Below the pieces are notes generated by a model. It saw only the letters and a program-made list of their open reading frames with translations, did no database searches and had not been told where the DNA came from. Positions 1 to 8,193 of a stretch of 64,000 nt of DNA are shown one piece after another (within the stretch, counting starts at the first letter, position 1; the number at the start of each line of letters is the position of its first letter). The position numbers and the translations under genes are program-made. Source of the DNA: Rothia sp035916755 (GTDB lineage: Bacteria; Actinomycetota; Actinomycetes; Actinomycetales; Micrococcaceae); the NCBI RefSeq assembly GCF_035916755.1, contig NZ_JAYWIX010000005.1, positions 1-64,000 of the forward strand. The letters are read 5' to 3'.

Positions 1-766
1 ACTCGTTCTACCCCACCAGCCTCAGTCCACCGCAACTCAACACCACTAGAAAATTTCAGGGTTACGCTACCATCAGCCTGCACAGTCTCATCAGTCGTGG
101 GGAAACCCAGGGTGCTGGTATAGCCATTATTAACCCAATACCAATAAAGCGCACCATGAGCAGCAACCTTACGAGTACCCGTAGCCGGTGACCAAACCAA
201 CCTAGTCTCCCAACCATTCTGCGCCCTAAACACCTGCTGCGCACCCCCAGGAATAGCCTCTTCATCAGTAAGCGGGAAACCCAGAGTAGTAGCATGCCCC
301 AAACCTACCCAACGACTAAAAATAGCACCCTTGCCGTTCATCGTCCGTGTTCCGGTAGCAGGTGACCAGTAGAAACGAGTTTCTTTCCCATTGAGGCGGA
401 AGGTCTGACGTACCCCGTAAGCGTAAGCACCCTCATCCTCACCAGGGAAACCGTAGGTGCCAGTGCCACCCTCGCGAGTAAAGCGTCCACCGATACCACC
501 GGCCTCCCACACCACATGAGTACGATGATGCTCAGGAGTCCAATAAAAAGCAAACCGACGCCCATCAGCAAGAGCAAACTTCTGCATCACACCACCAGAA
601 ATAGCAGTCTCAGCAAAAACCGGGTACCCATACCCGTTCTCATAACCACCAGCACGGTACCTTGCACCAATACCACCTGAGAAATAAACAGGGTAGGCCC
701 CGGTGCGCGGGGTCCAGTAGATAGTGTAGTTCTTTGCAAAAGTCTGGCCTACACCACCATCACGCA
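1..766. repeat. Direct repeat copy A, LGFP cassette
   Basis: Bases 1-766 match 3816-4581 at every position on reading by eye, in the same orientation and the same reading frame. The match ends abruptly at base 766 inside the first LGFP unit, where the two genes diverge completely. Its left edge is cut by the window. Confidence 0.95.
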
Positions 767-2306
767 AACGGAATTCAGCGCTTGTGGGTGCCCCAAAAGT
801 ACCGGCTGCTCCATGGGCGTAGTAGTAGGCTCCAATAGCACCAACTAGCGGGAAACCTCGGGTGTCAGCGACAGCTGCAACTGCGCGAGGAGCGTTAACA
901 AACCGGTAGCCGTTGACGTTAGAGCCGGTGTTCTTAAGAATGGTGCGAATCTGCTCCACCGTAATATTGGGGTTACGCTCCTTCATCATGGCGATAATAC
1001 CGCTCACATGAGGGGCAGCCATAGAGGTGCCGTTGAGCGGACCGTAGCCAGGCCCGACCTGCGTATAGGCACCGGTGTTGACGGTTGACCAAACATCAGA
1101 TCCGATCGCACCACCGGGAGCCAGCACATCAAGCATGGGCCCCCAGTTGGAATAAGCGGTCATAACATTGCCGTTGGCGGTTGCGCCCACCACGATAGCT
1201 CCCAGACAGTTAGCCGGTGAGGTGCCAACTGCGTTTGCACCAAAGTTACCTGCCGCCGCAACTACCGGAACATTCCGTGCATGAGCTGCATTGATGGCGT
1301 CCTGCAGGACCCTGGGGCAGGTTGCCGAGTAAAAGCCTTCGGAGTAGTTAACGACGTGAGCAGGTGTGGGGTTGGCAGGAGCACCGGGGACGGGCACGCC
1401 TGCACTCCATGCAATACCGGCGGCCTGGTCAGAGGTGTAGGCCCGGCCATTGACACCCATAATGCGGGAATGTTGGATGCGGGCGTTGGGGGCGACGCCG
1501 GCGACCCCCGACCCGTTATCGGTTGCGGCTGCGGCAATACCGGCCACATGGGTTCCGTGCCACATAGAACGGGGGACCTGCGGGCCCCAATCCCCTTCGT
1601 CATTGGGGTTAGGGTCCCAGCCGTTGCCGTCCCGGCTCTGATCAGCTGAGACGAAGTCGTAGCCGGGCAAAGTCTTTGCAGCTAGCTCAGGGTGCCAGGT
1701 CTGGCCGGTATCAGCGATACCGATGACGATACCCTCACCGGTAGCGTATCGCCAGGCGCCGGGCGCGTCGATAGCTCGCATATTCCACTGGCGGCTAGCA
1801 AAGTAGGGGTCGTTAGGTGGGTTACGGGGAGTGGCCGCCTGGCCGGTTGTGATGATGAGATCAGGTTCAGCATATTCAACATCTGGTTGAGCTTCGAGTA
1901 AGTCAACAACCTGAGCCTGCTTAACTGGGTCAATCATCTCCTGAAGATCTACAACCTGAGCCTGCTCAACTGTCTCGTGGGAGACCTCTGCAGTGTCTAC
2001 GGCCGCAGTGGCGTCAGCGACCTCTTCCAGAATCTGGGCCTGTTCGTGACCGTCTACCCCGTCCTTAAATTTCACCACCAGACGGTCGGTATCTGGCTCA
2101 GCTGTCGGCTGGTAGTGGGTGGTCATCTCACCTGCGGGGCCAGCGGACGGGCCACCGCTGACCTGCCCCTGGAATGCGGTATCGCCACCTACACCCTGAG
2201 GCGGGGCTGCCTGGGCCACAGTAGGTTGGGACGCGAATAAAAAACCCGCTGCAAGCACCAAGGAACATGTGCCTGCAACGGACTGCAAAAATGGCGAACG
2301 GGCCAT
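1..2306 (-). CDS. Secreted subtilisin-like serine protease with five LGFP repeats (3' end outside window)
   Basis: This is an S8 peptidase exported to the cell surface. The ATG at 2306 is followed by a signal peptide (residues 1-34) and an I9-like prodomain (about 75-155). The catalytic domain shows Asp in ADTGQ (near 197), His in WHGTHVAG (near 252) and Ser in GTSMAAPH (near 428). From about residue 488 there are five LGFP units (GAIGAYYY..., GGIGARYR..., GGIGGRFT..., GAIFSRWV..., GALYWYWV...), a module thought to bind the actinobacterial wall. The frame is open to base 3. By comparison with the identical copy at 3816, the stop lies 7 bases beyond the window edge, giving about 770 aa. The prodomain has a short in-frame duplication (QAQVVDL twice). 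The last 255 codons are identical to the end of the hydrolase gene at 3.8 kb. Confidence 0.9.
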   Translation of the reverse strand, partial: MARSPFLQSVAGTCSLVLAAGFLFASQPTVAQAAPPQGVGGDTAFQGQVSGGPSAGPAGEMTTHYQPTAEPDTDRLVVKFKDGVDGHEQAQILEEVADATAAVDTAEVSHETVEQAQVVDLQEMIDPVKQAQVVDLLEAQPDVEYAEPDLIITTGQAATPRNPPNDPYFASRQWNMRAIDAPGAWRYATGEGIVIGIADTGQTWHPELAAKTLPGYDFVSADQSRDGNGWDPNPNDEGDWGPQVPRSMWHGTHVAGIAAAATDNGSGVAGVAPNARIQHSRIMGVNGRAYTSDQAAGIAWSAGVPVPGAPANPTPAHVVNYSEGFYSATCPRVLQDAINAAHARNVPVVAAAGNFGANAVGTSPANCLGAIVVGATANGNVMTAYSNWGPMLDVLAPGGAIGSDVWSTVNTGAYTQVGPGYGPLNGTSMAAPHVSGIIAMMKERNPNITVEQIRTILKNTGSNVNGYRFVNAPRAVAAVADTRGFPLVGAIGAYYYAHGAAGTFGAPTSAEFRLRDGGVGQTFAKNYTIYWTPRTGAYPVYFSGGIGARYRAGGYENGYGYPVFAETAISGGVMQKFALADGRRFAFYWTPEHHRTHVVWEAGGIGGRFTREGGTGTYGFPGEDEGAYAYGVRQTFRLNGKETRFYWSPATGTRTMNGKGAIFSRWVGLGHATTLGFPLTDEEAIPGGAQQVFRAQNGWETRLVWSPATGTRKVAAHGALYWYWVNNGYTSTLGFPTTDETVQADGSVTLKFSSGVELRWTEAGGVER

Positions 2307-2373
2307 AACTACTCCCTCAAATGTGTGTGTTTCTACACAGCATACGGTATGAGGAAGTAGTTAAGGGGCTCCA

Positions 2374-3384
2374 CTATGAACGCGCGTATGCTACCGGAGT
2401 AACAATGCCGGTCTCAGCTGACCAGACCAGCAGGGTCTCAGTGCCGTCAGCGGCACGGAAGAGCTGCTGGGCGCCGCCTTCAACGTTGTACTCATTAGCT
2501 ACGGGCTCGCCAAAAGTCTCAGCGCCGCCGTGGGCGTAGTAGTAGGCGCCAATGCCACCGATCAGCTTGGCCTCAACCTTATCGAGGGCCTCTTCCAGAA
2601 TCACGGGGAAGTCGTAGTTATGGTGCTGAATGCCAGGCAGCACGGTGAAGTCTACGTTGGTGAAACCGGCAGCCGAGTAGACGTTGTAGCCGTTTTCTGC
2701 CGCGCCATAGGCTGACCAGGCAACAGGCCAGGTGGCGCCCACGCCGTCCTCAGAACCGATGTACCACTGCAGGGAGAAGTCCTTAGCGGCCTCTGAAGGT
2801 AGGGTCTGCATGCCGTTGCTGTTGCCGCCACCAACCATGACCGAGCCGCCGCCGGTGCGCCAGGAGTCCTGGCTATCGGCCAGCAGTTCAAAACCGGTGA
2901 TTTCTGCACCGCCGGAGTGGCCAATGGTCCAGACATTGGAGGAATCCAGGCCTGCTTCAGCAATGAAGGAGCTTGCAAAAGAGCGGAACCAGTCTCCGTT
3001 GGCGTCCATGGACTGCCACCAGGTGATGCCGTTACCGGTAGCGTCCTTATCGGGTGAGATTACGGGAACGAAAACCATGTTGCGTTCGTTAGCGACCTCT
3101 GCCATGCCCAGCAGCTGAGAGTTGTTGGGTAAGTGCACCTTGGACTGGTTAGTCTGCCAGTAGTCCCCGTCGAGGTAGAAGACAACGCCCACAGGCTGGG
3201 ACCAGTCGATGTTCTCTGCGTAGACGTGGTAGTTGGAGCTCACACCAGCTTCTGAAGTGTAGGGTGCGAACTGGGTGGTGCTGGTGGCTGCCTGGGCGTC
3301 GGTGGAGCCTGCGACGACCAGTGAACCTGCTAGCAAACTGGTTGCGAGTACGGGCGTGGTGATGCGCTTGAGGGAAAAAGACAT
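2374..3384 (-). CDS. Secreted alpha/beta hydrolase (esterase/depolymerase-like) with one LGFP repeat
   Basis: A 336-aa exported hydrolase. I chose the ATG at 3384 because it has AGAGGA just upstream and opens a typical signal peptide (residues 1-33, ending ...DAQA). An ATG at 3450 in the same frame would put 22 unrelated residues before the signal. The core carries the nucleophile elbow GHSGG (Ser near 155) and a late His in the PGIQHHNY stretch. The fold resembles extracellular esterases and poly-hydroxybutyrate depolymerases, but the substrate is not evident. One LGFP unit (GGIGAYYYAHGGAETFGEP) ends the protein. It is closely related to the hydrolase at 3.8-5.5 kb. It sits between the subtilase and the tRNA-Met, all on the minus strand. 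Confidence 0.85.
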   Translation of the reverse strand: MSFSLKRITTPVLATSLLAGSLVVAGSTDAQAATSTTQFAPYTSEAGVSSNYHVYAENIDWSQPVGVVFYLDGDYWQTNQSKVHLPNNSQLLGMAEVANERNMVFVPVISPDKDATGNGITWWQSMDANGDWFRSFASSFIAEAGLDSSNVWTIGHSGGAEITGFELLADSQDSWRTGGGSVMVGGGNSNGMQTLPSEAAKDFSLQWYIGSEDGVGATWPVAWSAYGAAENGYNVYSAAGFTNVDFTVLPGIQHHNYDFPVILEEALDKVEAKLIGGIGAYYYAHGGAETFGEPVANEYNVEGGAQQLFRAADGTETLLVWSAETGIVTPVAYARS

Positions 3385-3595
3385 AGTTTCCTCTGGGATA
3401 GGTGGAATGCGAGTGATTGAAAGCGAAACTTTCCTCAGCAAATGTAGCACCCACCAGGTAAGAGTGTGGGAACTGCGTGAGAATAGCCGGTGAACGGGGC
3501 GTGTCGTCCACGCTCTGAAAAGGTGGTGTGAGGGAGAGGGAAGTAAGGACGCCCCAGCTCAGCTCTAGAAGGAGCTGACGGCTCCGAGCCGGGTA

Positions 3596-3636
3596 ACAAA
3601 AAGCCCTTCCTCTCTATCCAAAGAAAGGAAGGGCTT
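3596..3636 (-). terminator. Rho-independent terminator of tRNA-Met
   Basis: On the minus strand the arms AAGCCCTTCC and GGAAGGGCTT form a stem followed by five T, directly downstream of the tRNA gene. Confidence 0.85.
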
Positions 3637-3642
3637 ATTTTG

Positions 3643-3716
3643 TAGGGCCTGCGGGGCTTGAACCCGCGACCAAGGGATTATGAGTCCCCTGCTCTGACCA
3701 GCTGAGCTAAGGCCCC
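3643..3716 (-). tRNA. tRNA-Met (CAT)
   Basis: On the minus strand the sequence folds as a cloverleaf: acceptor arm GGGGCCT/AGGCCCT, D arm with AGCTCAGC, anticodon loop CTCATAA (anticodon CAT) on a GGGGA/TCCCT stem, and a T arm with GGTTCAAG. The CCA end is not encoded. GGACTCATAATCC is typical of actinobacterial elongator tRNA-Met. A lysidine-modified tRNA-Ile(CAT) is less likely. Confidence 0.9.
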
Positions 3717-3808
3717 ACAGCATTAGGCTCTATCGAGCTTGACGCTGCCTCTAAGAATACCGAAAAGTCAGGCAGAGACCAAAACAGCAGTCACGGTTCG
3801 CAAGAGCC

Positions 3809-5501
3809 CTAGCGAACTCGTTCTACCCCACCAGCCTCAGTCCACCGCAACTCAACACCACTAGAAAATTTCAGGGTTACGCTACCATCAGCCTGCACAG
3901 TCTCATCAGTCGTGGGGAAACCCAGGGTGCTGGTATAGCCATTATTAACCCAATACCAATAAAGCGCACCATGAGCAGCAACCTTACGAGTACCCGTAGC
4001 CGGTGACCAAACCAACCTAGTCTCCCAACCATTCTGCGCCCTAAACACCTGCTGCGCACCCCCAGGAATAGCCTCTTCATCAGTAAGCGGGAAACCCAGA
4101 GTAGTAGCATGCCCCAAACCTACCCAACGACTAAAAATAGCACCCTTGCCGTTCATCGTCCGTGTTCCGGTAGCAGGTGACCAGTAGAAACGAGTTTCTT
4201 TCCCATTGAGGCGGAAGGTCTGACGTACCCCGTAAGCGTAAGCACCCTCATCCTCACCAGGGAAACCGTAGGTGCCAGTGCCACCCTCGCGAGTAAAGCG
4301 TCCACCGATACCACCGGCCTCCCACACCACATGAGTACGATGATGCTCAGGAGTCCAATAAAAAGCAAACCGACGCCCATCAGCAAGAGCAAACTTCTGC
4401 ATCACACCACCAGAAATAGCAGTCTCAGCAAAAACCGGGTACCCATACCCGTTCTCATAACCACCAGCACGGTACCTTGCACCAATACCACCTGAGAAAT
4501 AAACAGGGTAGGCCCCGGTGCGCGGGGTCCAGTAGATAGTGTAGTTCTTTGCAAAAGTCTGGCCTACACCACCATCACGCAGACTAAATTCGTTGGTCGT
4601 TGGCTCGCCGAACCTACCACTAGCACCGTTGGCTAAATAGTAGCTACCGATAGCGCCGGTGAGAGCGTACGGGGAACTTGCAGGACGCTGCGGAAGAGCG
4701 TTATCAAGAATGGATGCGAAGTTATAGTTGTAGTGGGTAGTACCTGGCAAAATTGTGAGCTGTGCATTGTTGAAGCCAGCTGATTTATACACGCGATACC
4801 CGTCCTGAGCAGCGCCTAAAGCTGACCAGGTTGCTGGCCAGGTAACGCCTTTGCCATCTAGCTCGCCCACGTACCAGCGAAGTGAAAAGTTCTTTGCAGC
4901 GGATGAAGGCCAAGTTTGCATGCCGTTGCTATTGCCACCACCAACCATGATGGATCCGCCACCACTACGCCACGAATCTTGTCGGTCCGCTAATAGTTCA
5001 AAACCGGTGATTTCTGCGCCGCCCGAATAACCGATAGTCCAGACATTAGAACGGTCAATACCGGCTGACTGAATAAAATTTTGGGCGAAAGCACGGAACC
5101 AGTCACCGTTGTAGTCCATCGACTGCCACCAAGTTATGCCGTCGCCTGAGGCGTCCTTATCAGGCGAGATAACCGGGACAAAGACCATGTTCCGCTGGTT
5201 AGCTACCCGAGCCATCGCAGTTAAATCTGCATTGTTAGGGAAATAGACTTTGGACTGATCTGAAGTCCAGTAGTCACCATCAAGGTAGAAAACCACTCCT
5301 ACCGGCCGTGACCAGTCAATATTGTTGGCATAGACGTGGTATTGAGAACTTGTACCGTATGCAGAAAAGGTAGCGAAGGTCCGATTCGTAGTTACGGCTT
5401 GTGCTTCTGATATTGGTGCAAGGCTTAAAGCGCTAACAGCCAGACCAGTCGTTACAAAGGCAGTGGTTACTTTCTTAAGACGAGAGAGAGAGAGAGAACA
5501 A
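3809..5501 (-). CDS. Secreted alpha/beta hydrolase with five LGFP repeats; start codon out of frame at a TC tract
   Basis: The reading frame is open from the stop at 3809 up to an in-frame TAA at 5507-5509. It encodes a signal peptide (RLKKVTTV...APISEAQA), a hydrolase domain with GYSGG that parallels the 2.4-3.4 kb gene, and five LGFP units. No ATG, GTG or TTG lies in this frame before a GTG at 5296, which is inside the hydrolase domain. A TTG at 5501 has an ideal ribosome site (AGAGGT, 7 nt upstream) but is one base out of frame because of the (TC)8 tract at 5482-5497. Nine or six TC units would join TTG to the signal peptide. So the gene is either switched off here or carries a sequence error. 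Its last 257 codons come from the shared 766-bp cassette. Confidence 0.8.
3816..4581. repeat. Direct repeat copy B, LGFP cassette
   Basis: Second copy of the 766-bp sequence at 1-766, offset 3815, same orientation. It encodes the end of LGFP unit 1 through unit 5 of the second hydrolase. Confidence 0.95.
5482..5497 (-). repeat. (TC)8 dinucleotide tract at a signal-peptide start
   Basis: Eight TC units on the coding strand lie between a TTG start candidate (5501) and the signal-peptide codons from 5482. Each unit gained or lost changes the frame. Translated, the tract gives alternating Ser-Leu before the positive n-region RLKK. Confidence 0.85.
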
Positions 5502-5556
5502 AATGGTTACCTCTAGTGATGTGTGTAGATGGCGTTTCTAGGCTTCTTTGATAAAC

Positions 5557-6765
5557 CTAACACCTACCGTTAAGAAACTCTCGATATAGGTCGTCCGACA
5601 CGTACAGCGATTCAAAGGTCTCCCAGGTCTTTTCGGCGGCATGGCGGGCTACCATCTGGCGGGAGCACTCCCCCATAGCCTTCCGCTCGTCCTCGGGCAG
5701 GCACAGCACGTCGGCCAGGCGGGCAGCCAGCTCCGCCGTATCACCCGGGGTAAAAAGGTAACCGTTCTTCCCAGGATCAACCAGGTGCGGCAGGGCCAGG
5801 GCGTTAGCAAGAACCACCGGCTTTGAAGCGCTCATAGCCTCCAGGGTCACCAGCGACTGCAACTCGGCGGTACCCGGCTGGCAAAAGACATCGGCCCGCA
5901 GGTAGCCAGCGCGTAGTTCCTCGTCAGAGACGTACCCCAAGAAGCGAACCCGATCAGCTACCCCGCAAGCGGCAGCTTTAGCCTGTAGCTCACCAAGAAT
6001 CTCACCGGTACCAGCGACCTCAAGCACGGTCTGTTGCAATAGCTCGGCAGGTAGCTGCGAGAACCCCTCAATCAGCACATCAATATTCTTTTCAACCGCA
6101 AGACGCCCGGCAAAGAAAATCGTCAGCTCACCGGTAGGCTTCTCAACGGTCTCCCCCGGCGCAAGCTCATAGTCAGAACTCTGAATACCGTTAGACACCG
6201 GCATCACCGGACGGCTAAACTTACCGGCGCTTTCCATAGCATCCGCACCAATTTGGGTGGGGGTGGTAACCACCGCTGCCCGGCTGAGCACCCGGCGCAT
6301 ATCAACCCACGAGGCCTTGACCACCAGCGCATTACCGGCCTTACCAAACGGTAAAAAGGGCGTGATATTTTCGGGCATCACGTGGTTCGTAGCCACAACT
6401 CGTACACCGCGTTTAGCGCCGATACGGGCCAGCACCCGCCCAATGATGTAGTGACACTGAATGTGAATCACATCGGGCTGAATCTCCTGCACCAGACGGT
6501 CAGCCTCGGCGTAAATCTCCCAGGGGAAGTTCAGGCGCATGTAGGGGTGGGTAACCACCTTGTGGGAGCGCATACGGTGCTCCACGATGCCGTCCACCGT
6601 ATGACGGCTGGTAACGCCCTTCTCCTGCTTTGCCGCCATCACGTGCACGGTATGGCCGCGGTTAGCCAGGGCGTGAGCAAGGCGGGATGAGAACTGGGCA
6701 GCCCCGTTGATGTCGGGCGGGTAGGTATCGGCGCCAATAAGGACGGTCAGGGGCTTATCAGCCAT
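5557..6765 (-). CDS. GT4-family glycosyltransferase
   Basis: A 402-aa retaining GT-B enzyme of CAZy family GT4 that probably transfers a hexose, often mannose or glucose, from a nucleotide sugar to a lipid or wall acceptor. Seen: an N-terminal acceptor domain beginning LIGADTYPPDINGAAQF, the linker VSNGI, the FFAGRLAVEKN donor-domain start near residue 220, and the C-terminal E-x7-E motif (GTAELQSLVTLEAM) near 300. It resembles actinobacterial glycolipid mannosyltransferases of the MgtA/PimB' type, but the acceptor cannot be read from sequence. ATG at 6765. It has no close operon partner. Confidence 0.8.
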   Translation of the reverse strand: MADKPLTVLIGADTYPPDINGAAQFSSRLAHALANRGHTVHVMAAKQEKGVTSRHTVDGIVEHRMRSHKVVTHPYMRLNFPWEIYAEADRLVQEIQPDVIHIQCHYIIGRVLARIGAKRGVRVVATNHVMPENITPFLPFGKAGNALVVKASWVDMRRVLSRAAVVTTPTQIGADAMESAGKFSRPVMPVSNGIQSSDYELAPGETVEKPTGELTIFFAGRLAVEKNIDVLIEGFSQLPAELLQQTVLEVAGTGEILGELQAKAAACGVADRVRFLGYVSDEELRAGYLRADVFCQPGTAELQSLVTLEAMSASKPVVLANALALPHLVDPGKNGYLFTPGDTAELAARLADVLCLPEDERKAMGECSRQMVARHAAEKTWETFESLYVSDDLYREFLNGRC

Positions 6766-6889
6766 GCAGGGGCCCTTTCGAGGTCTCTTCGTTCAGTGTC
6801 AAACTGACCTTACCGGGTTTTTGGTGCCCGCGCATCAGCCGCTTGGCGGAGCTCACCTGCGCCGGGCGTCCGCCCTTTCGCTGGGCATC

Positions 6890-6926
6890 AAAAAGCCCGC
6901 CCCGGCAGCAGGTGCCGGGGCGGGTG
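6890..6926 (-). terminator. Rho-independent terminator after holin-like gene
   Basis: Arms GCCCGCCCCGGCA and TGCCGGGGCGGG with a 4-5 nt loop. On the minus strand the stem is followed by TTTTT. It lies 48 bp past the stop of the 6974-7843 gene. Confidence 0.85.
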
Positions 6927-6973
6927 TGAGCGCAAGGACGCTTGTGCCGCCTCGTCTGAGGCAGGGCAGGGTC

Positions 6974-7843
6974 TTACTTGCGGCGGCTAATGAGCTTGCC
7001 GAGGAAGACAAAGAAGGCTCCCAGGGAAGCTGCCAGGGTTGCAAAGGACTTCCAGTGGGCCTGCAGAGTCTCGGGGTTCGAGGCGTTTGCGGCCAGCTTC
7101 TTACCACCGTCAACGGCGGTAGCAGGAGCGTTCTTTGCAGAGGTCTTGGCGTTCTGCACCAGGCCCTGGGCACCGGCCTGCACGTCGCGTGAGTAGGTCT
7201 CGATATCGTCGCGCAGGGTCTTGAGGTGCTCGCGGCGCTGCTTGGTGCGCTGCAGGAGCTGTTCCTTGCTGGGGGCGGGGGTAGCGGGTGCCTGCTGCTC
7301 GCCGCCGTCCTTCTTCTCCTCTGCCTTCTGTTCGGCCTTCTTGGCTTCCGCCTTCTCAGCCTGCTCGCGTTTGAGGCGCTTGGAGGTCATGGCGGAGCCT
7401 TCCTTCAGCACGCCCATGTCGTAGAGCAGGCCAAAGATAGCTGATTCAGGCTTGAAGGGCAGCTGGGCCTTGATCATCTTGAAGCCGACAAAACCGGCGA
7501 TACCGGCAAGGAGCAGGAAGAGGACAAACAGAACCAGAGCTGCCGCCCAGTTAGGCATGATGGAGGCCAGGCCAACGTAGGCCAGGATAACCAGAGCGAT
7601 AGCCATGAAGAGGGCGAAGACCAGGGCTACTGCGGCAACCGCGGCGCCCTTACCCAGGGCGATGCCCTTTTCTTTGACCTCAATCTTGGCGATCTGGATT
7701 TCGTCTTTGAGCTGCTTAGGGGCTAGGTTGGTGAGCACCTTGCCTGCGTCAGCCACGTTCGTAACGCTAGCTTTGATGTTGTTGAAGCCAGCGCGCAGAC
7801 CCTGGGCTCGGCGTGAGCCGTTCAGGTCGTTAGGAGTGGTCAT
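6974..7843 (-). CDS. Phage-holin-family (holin-X, PF07332-like) membrane protein
   Basis: A 289-aa protein. I chose the ATG at 7843, which is preceded by AGAGAGGTGG and opens MTTPNDLNG; an in-frame ATG at 7894 has no ribosome site. An amphipathic helix (residues 25-55) precedes two close hydrophobic segments (about 58-85 and 93-118), the layout of the actinobacterial holin-X superfamily. A long charged Lys/Glu/Ala coiled region follows, with an A-rich stretch and a last hydrophobic segment. Despite the family name these are chromosomal housekeeping proteins, not prophage remnants, and no phage genes lie nearby. Function unknown. Confidence 0.75.
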   Translation of the reverse strand: MTTPNDLNGSRRAQGLRAGFNNIKASVTNVADAGKVLTNLAPKQLKDEIQIAKIEVKEKGIALGKGAAVAAVALVFALFMAIALVILAYVGLASIMPNWAAALVLFVLFLLLAGIAGFVGFKMIKAQLPFKPESAIFGLLYDMGVLKEGSAMTSKRLKREQAEKAEAKKAEQKAEEKKDGGEQQAPATPAPSKEQLLQRTKQRREHLKTLRDDIETYSRDVQAGAQGLVQNAKTSAKNAPATAVDGGKKLAANASNPETLQAHWKSFATLAASLGAFFVFLGKLISRRK

Positions 7844-7988
7844 GTGCCACCTCTCTCTGTGTCGATAAGCGTGCTTGCGTATTACGTGTGCCAAATAGTA
7901 AGTTTACCGGCTTTTAGGAGTTTGTGACGACTGCGCCCTGGAATGTGGCGCGTTTATCGGGAGAAGGTCAGGCAATAATTCTGAGGAA

Positions 7989-8017
7989 CAAAAAAGCCCA
8001 GCCGAAGCTGGGCCTTT
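7989..8017 (-). terminator. Rho-independent terminator of tRNA-Asn
   Basis: GCCCAGC-CGAA-GCTGGGC hairpin, followed on the minus strand by TTTTTT. Confidence 0.9.
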
Positions 8018-8024
8018 ATTGATG

Positions 8025-8097
8025 CTCCCCCGACTGGACTCGAACCAGTAACCCTTCGATTAACAGTCGAATGCTCTGCCAATTGAGCTACGGGGGA
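8025..8097 (-). tRNA. tRNA-Asn (GTT)
   Basis: Minus-strand cloverleaf with acceptor TCCCCCG/CGGGGGA, AGCTCAATTGG D arm, anticodon loop CTGTTAA (GTT) and T arm GGTTCGAG. CCA is not encoded. It lies just downstream of dnaG. Confidence 0.95.
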
Positions 8098-8193
8098 ATG
8101 TCGTTTGCGGTTTTTCCATCGCTGCAACGAGTAATAACTTTACACGGGCTTTTTACCCTGCGCAAATCGAGATTGAGTTAACTACATCACACC

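Noticed and set aside
3643..3716. tRNA-Ile with lysidine anticodon
   Set aside because: The CAT anticodon is shared, but the GGACTCATAATCC arm fits elongator tRNA-Met better.
6974..7843. Prophage remnant because of the holin-like gene
   Set aside because: Holin-X family proteins are chromosomal in actinobacteria and no other phage gene is near.
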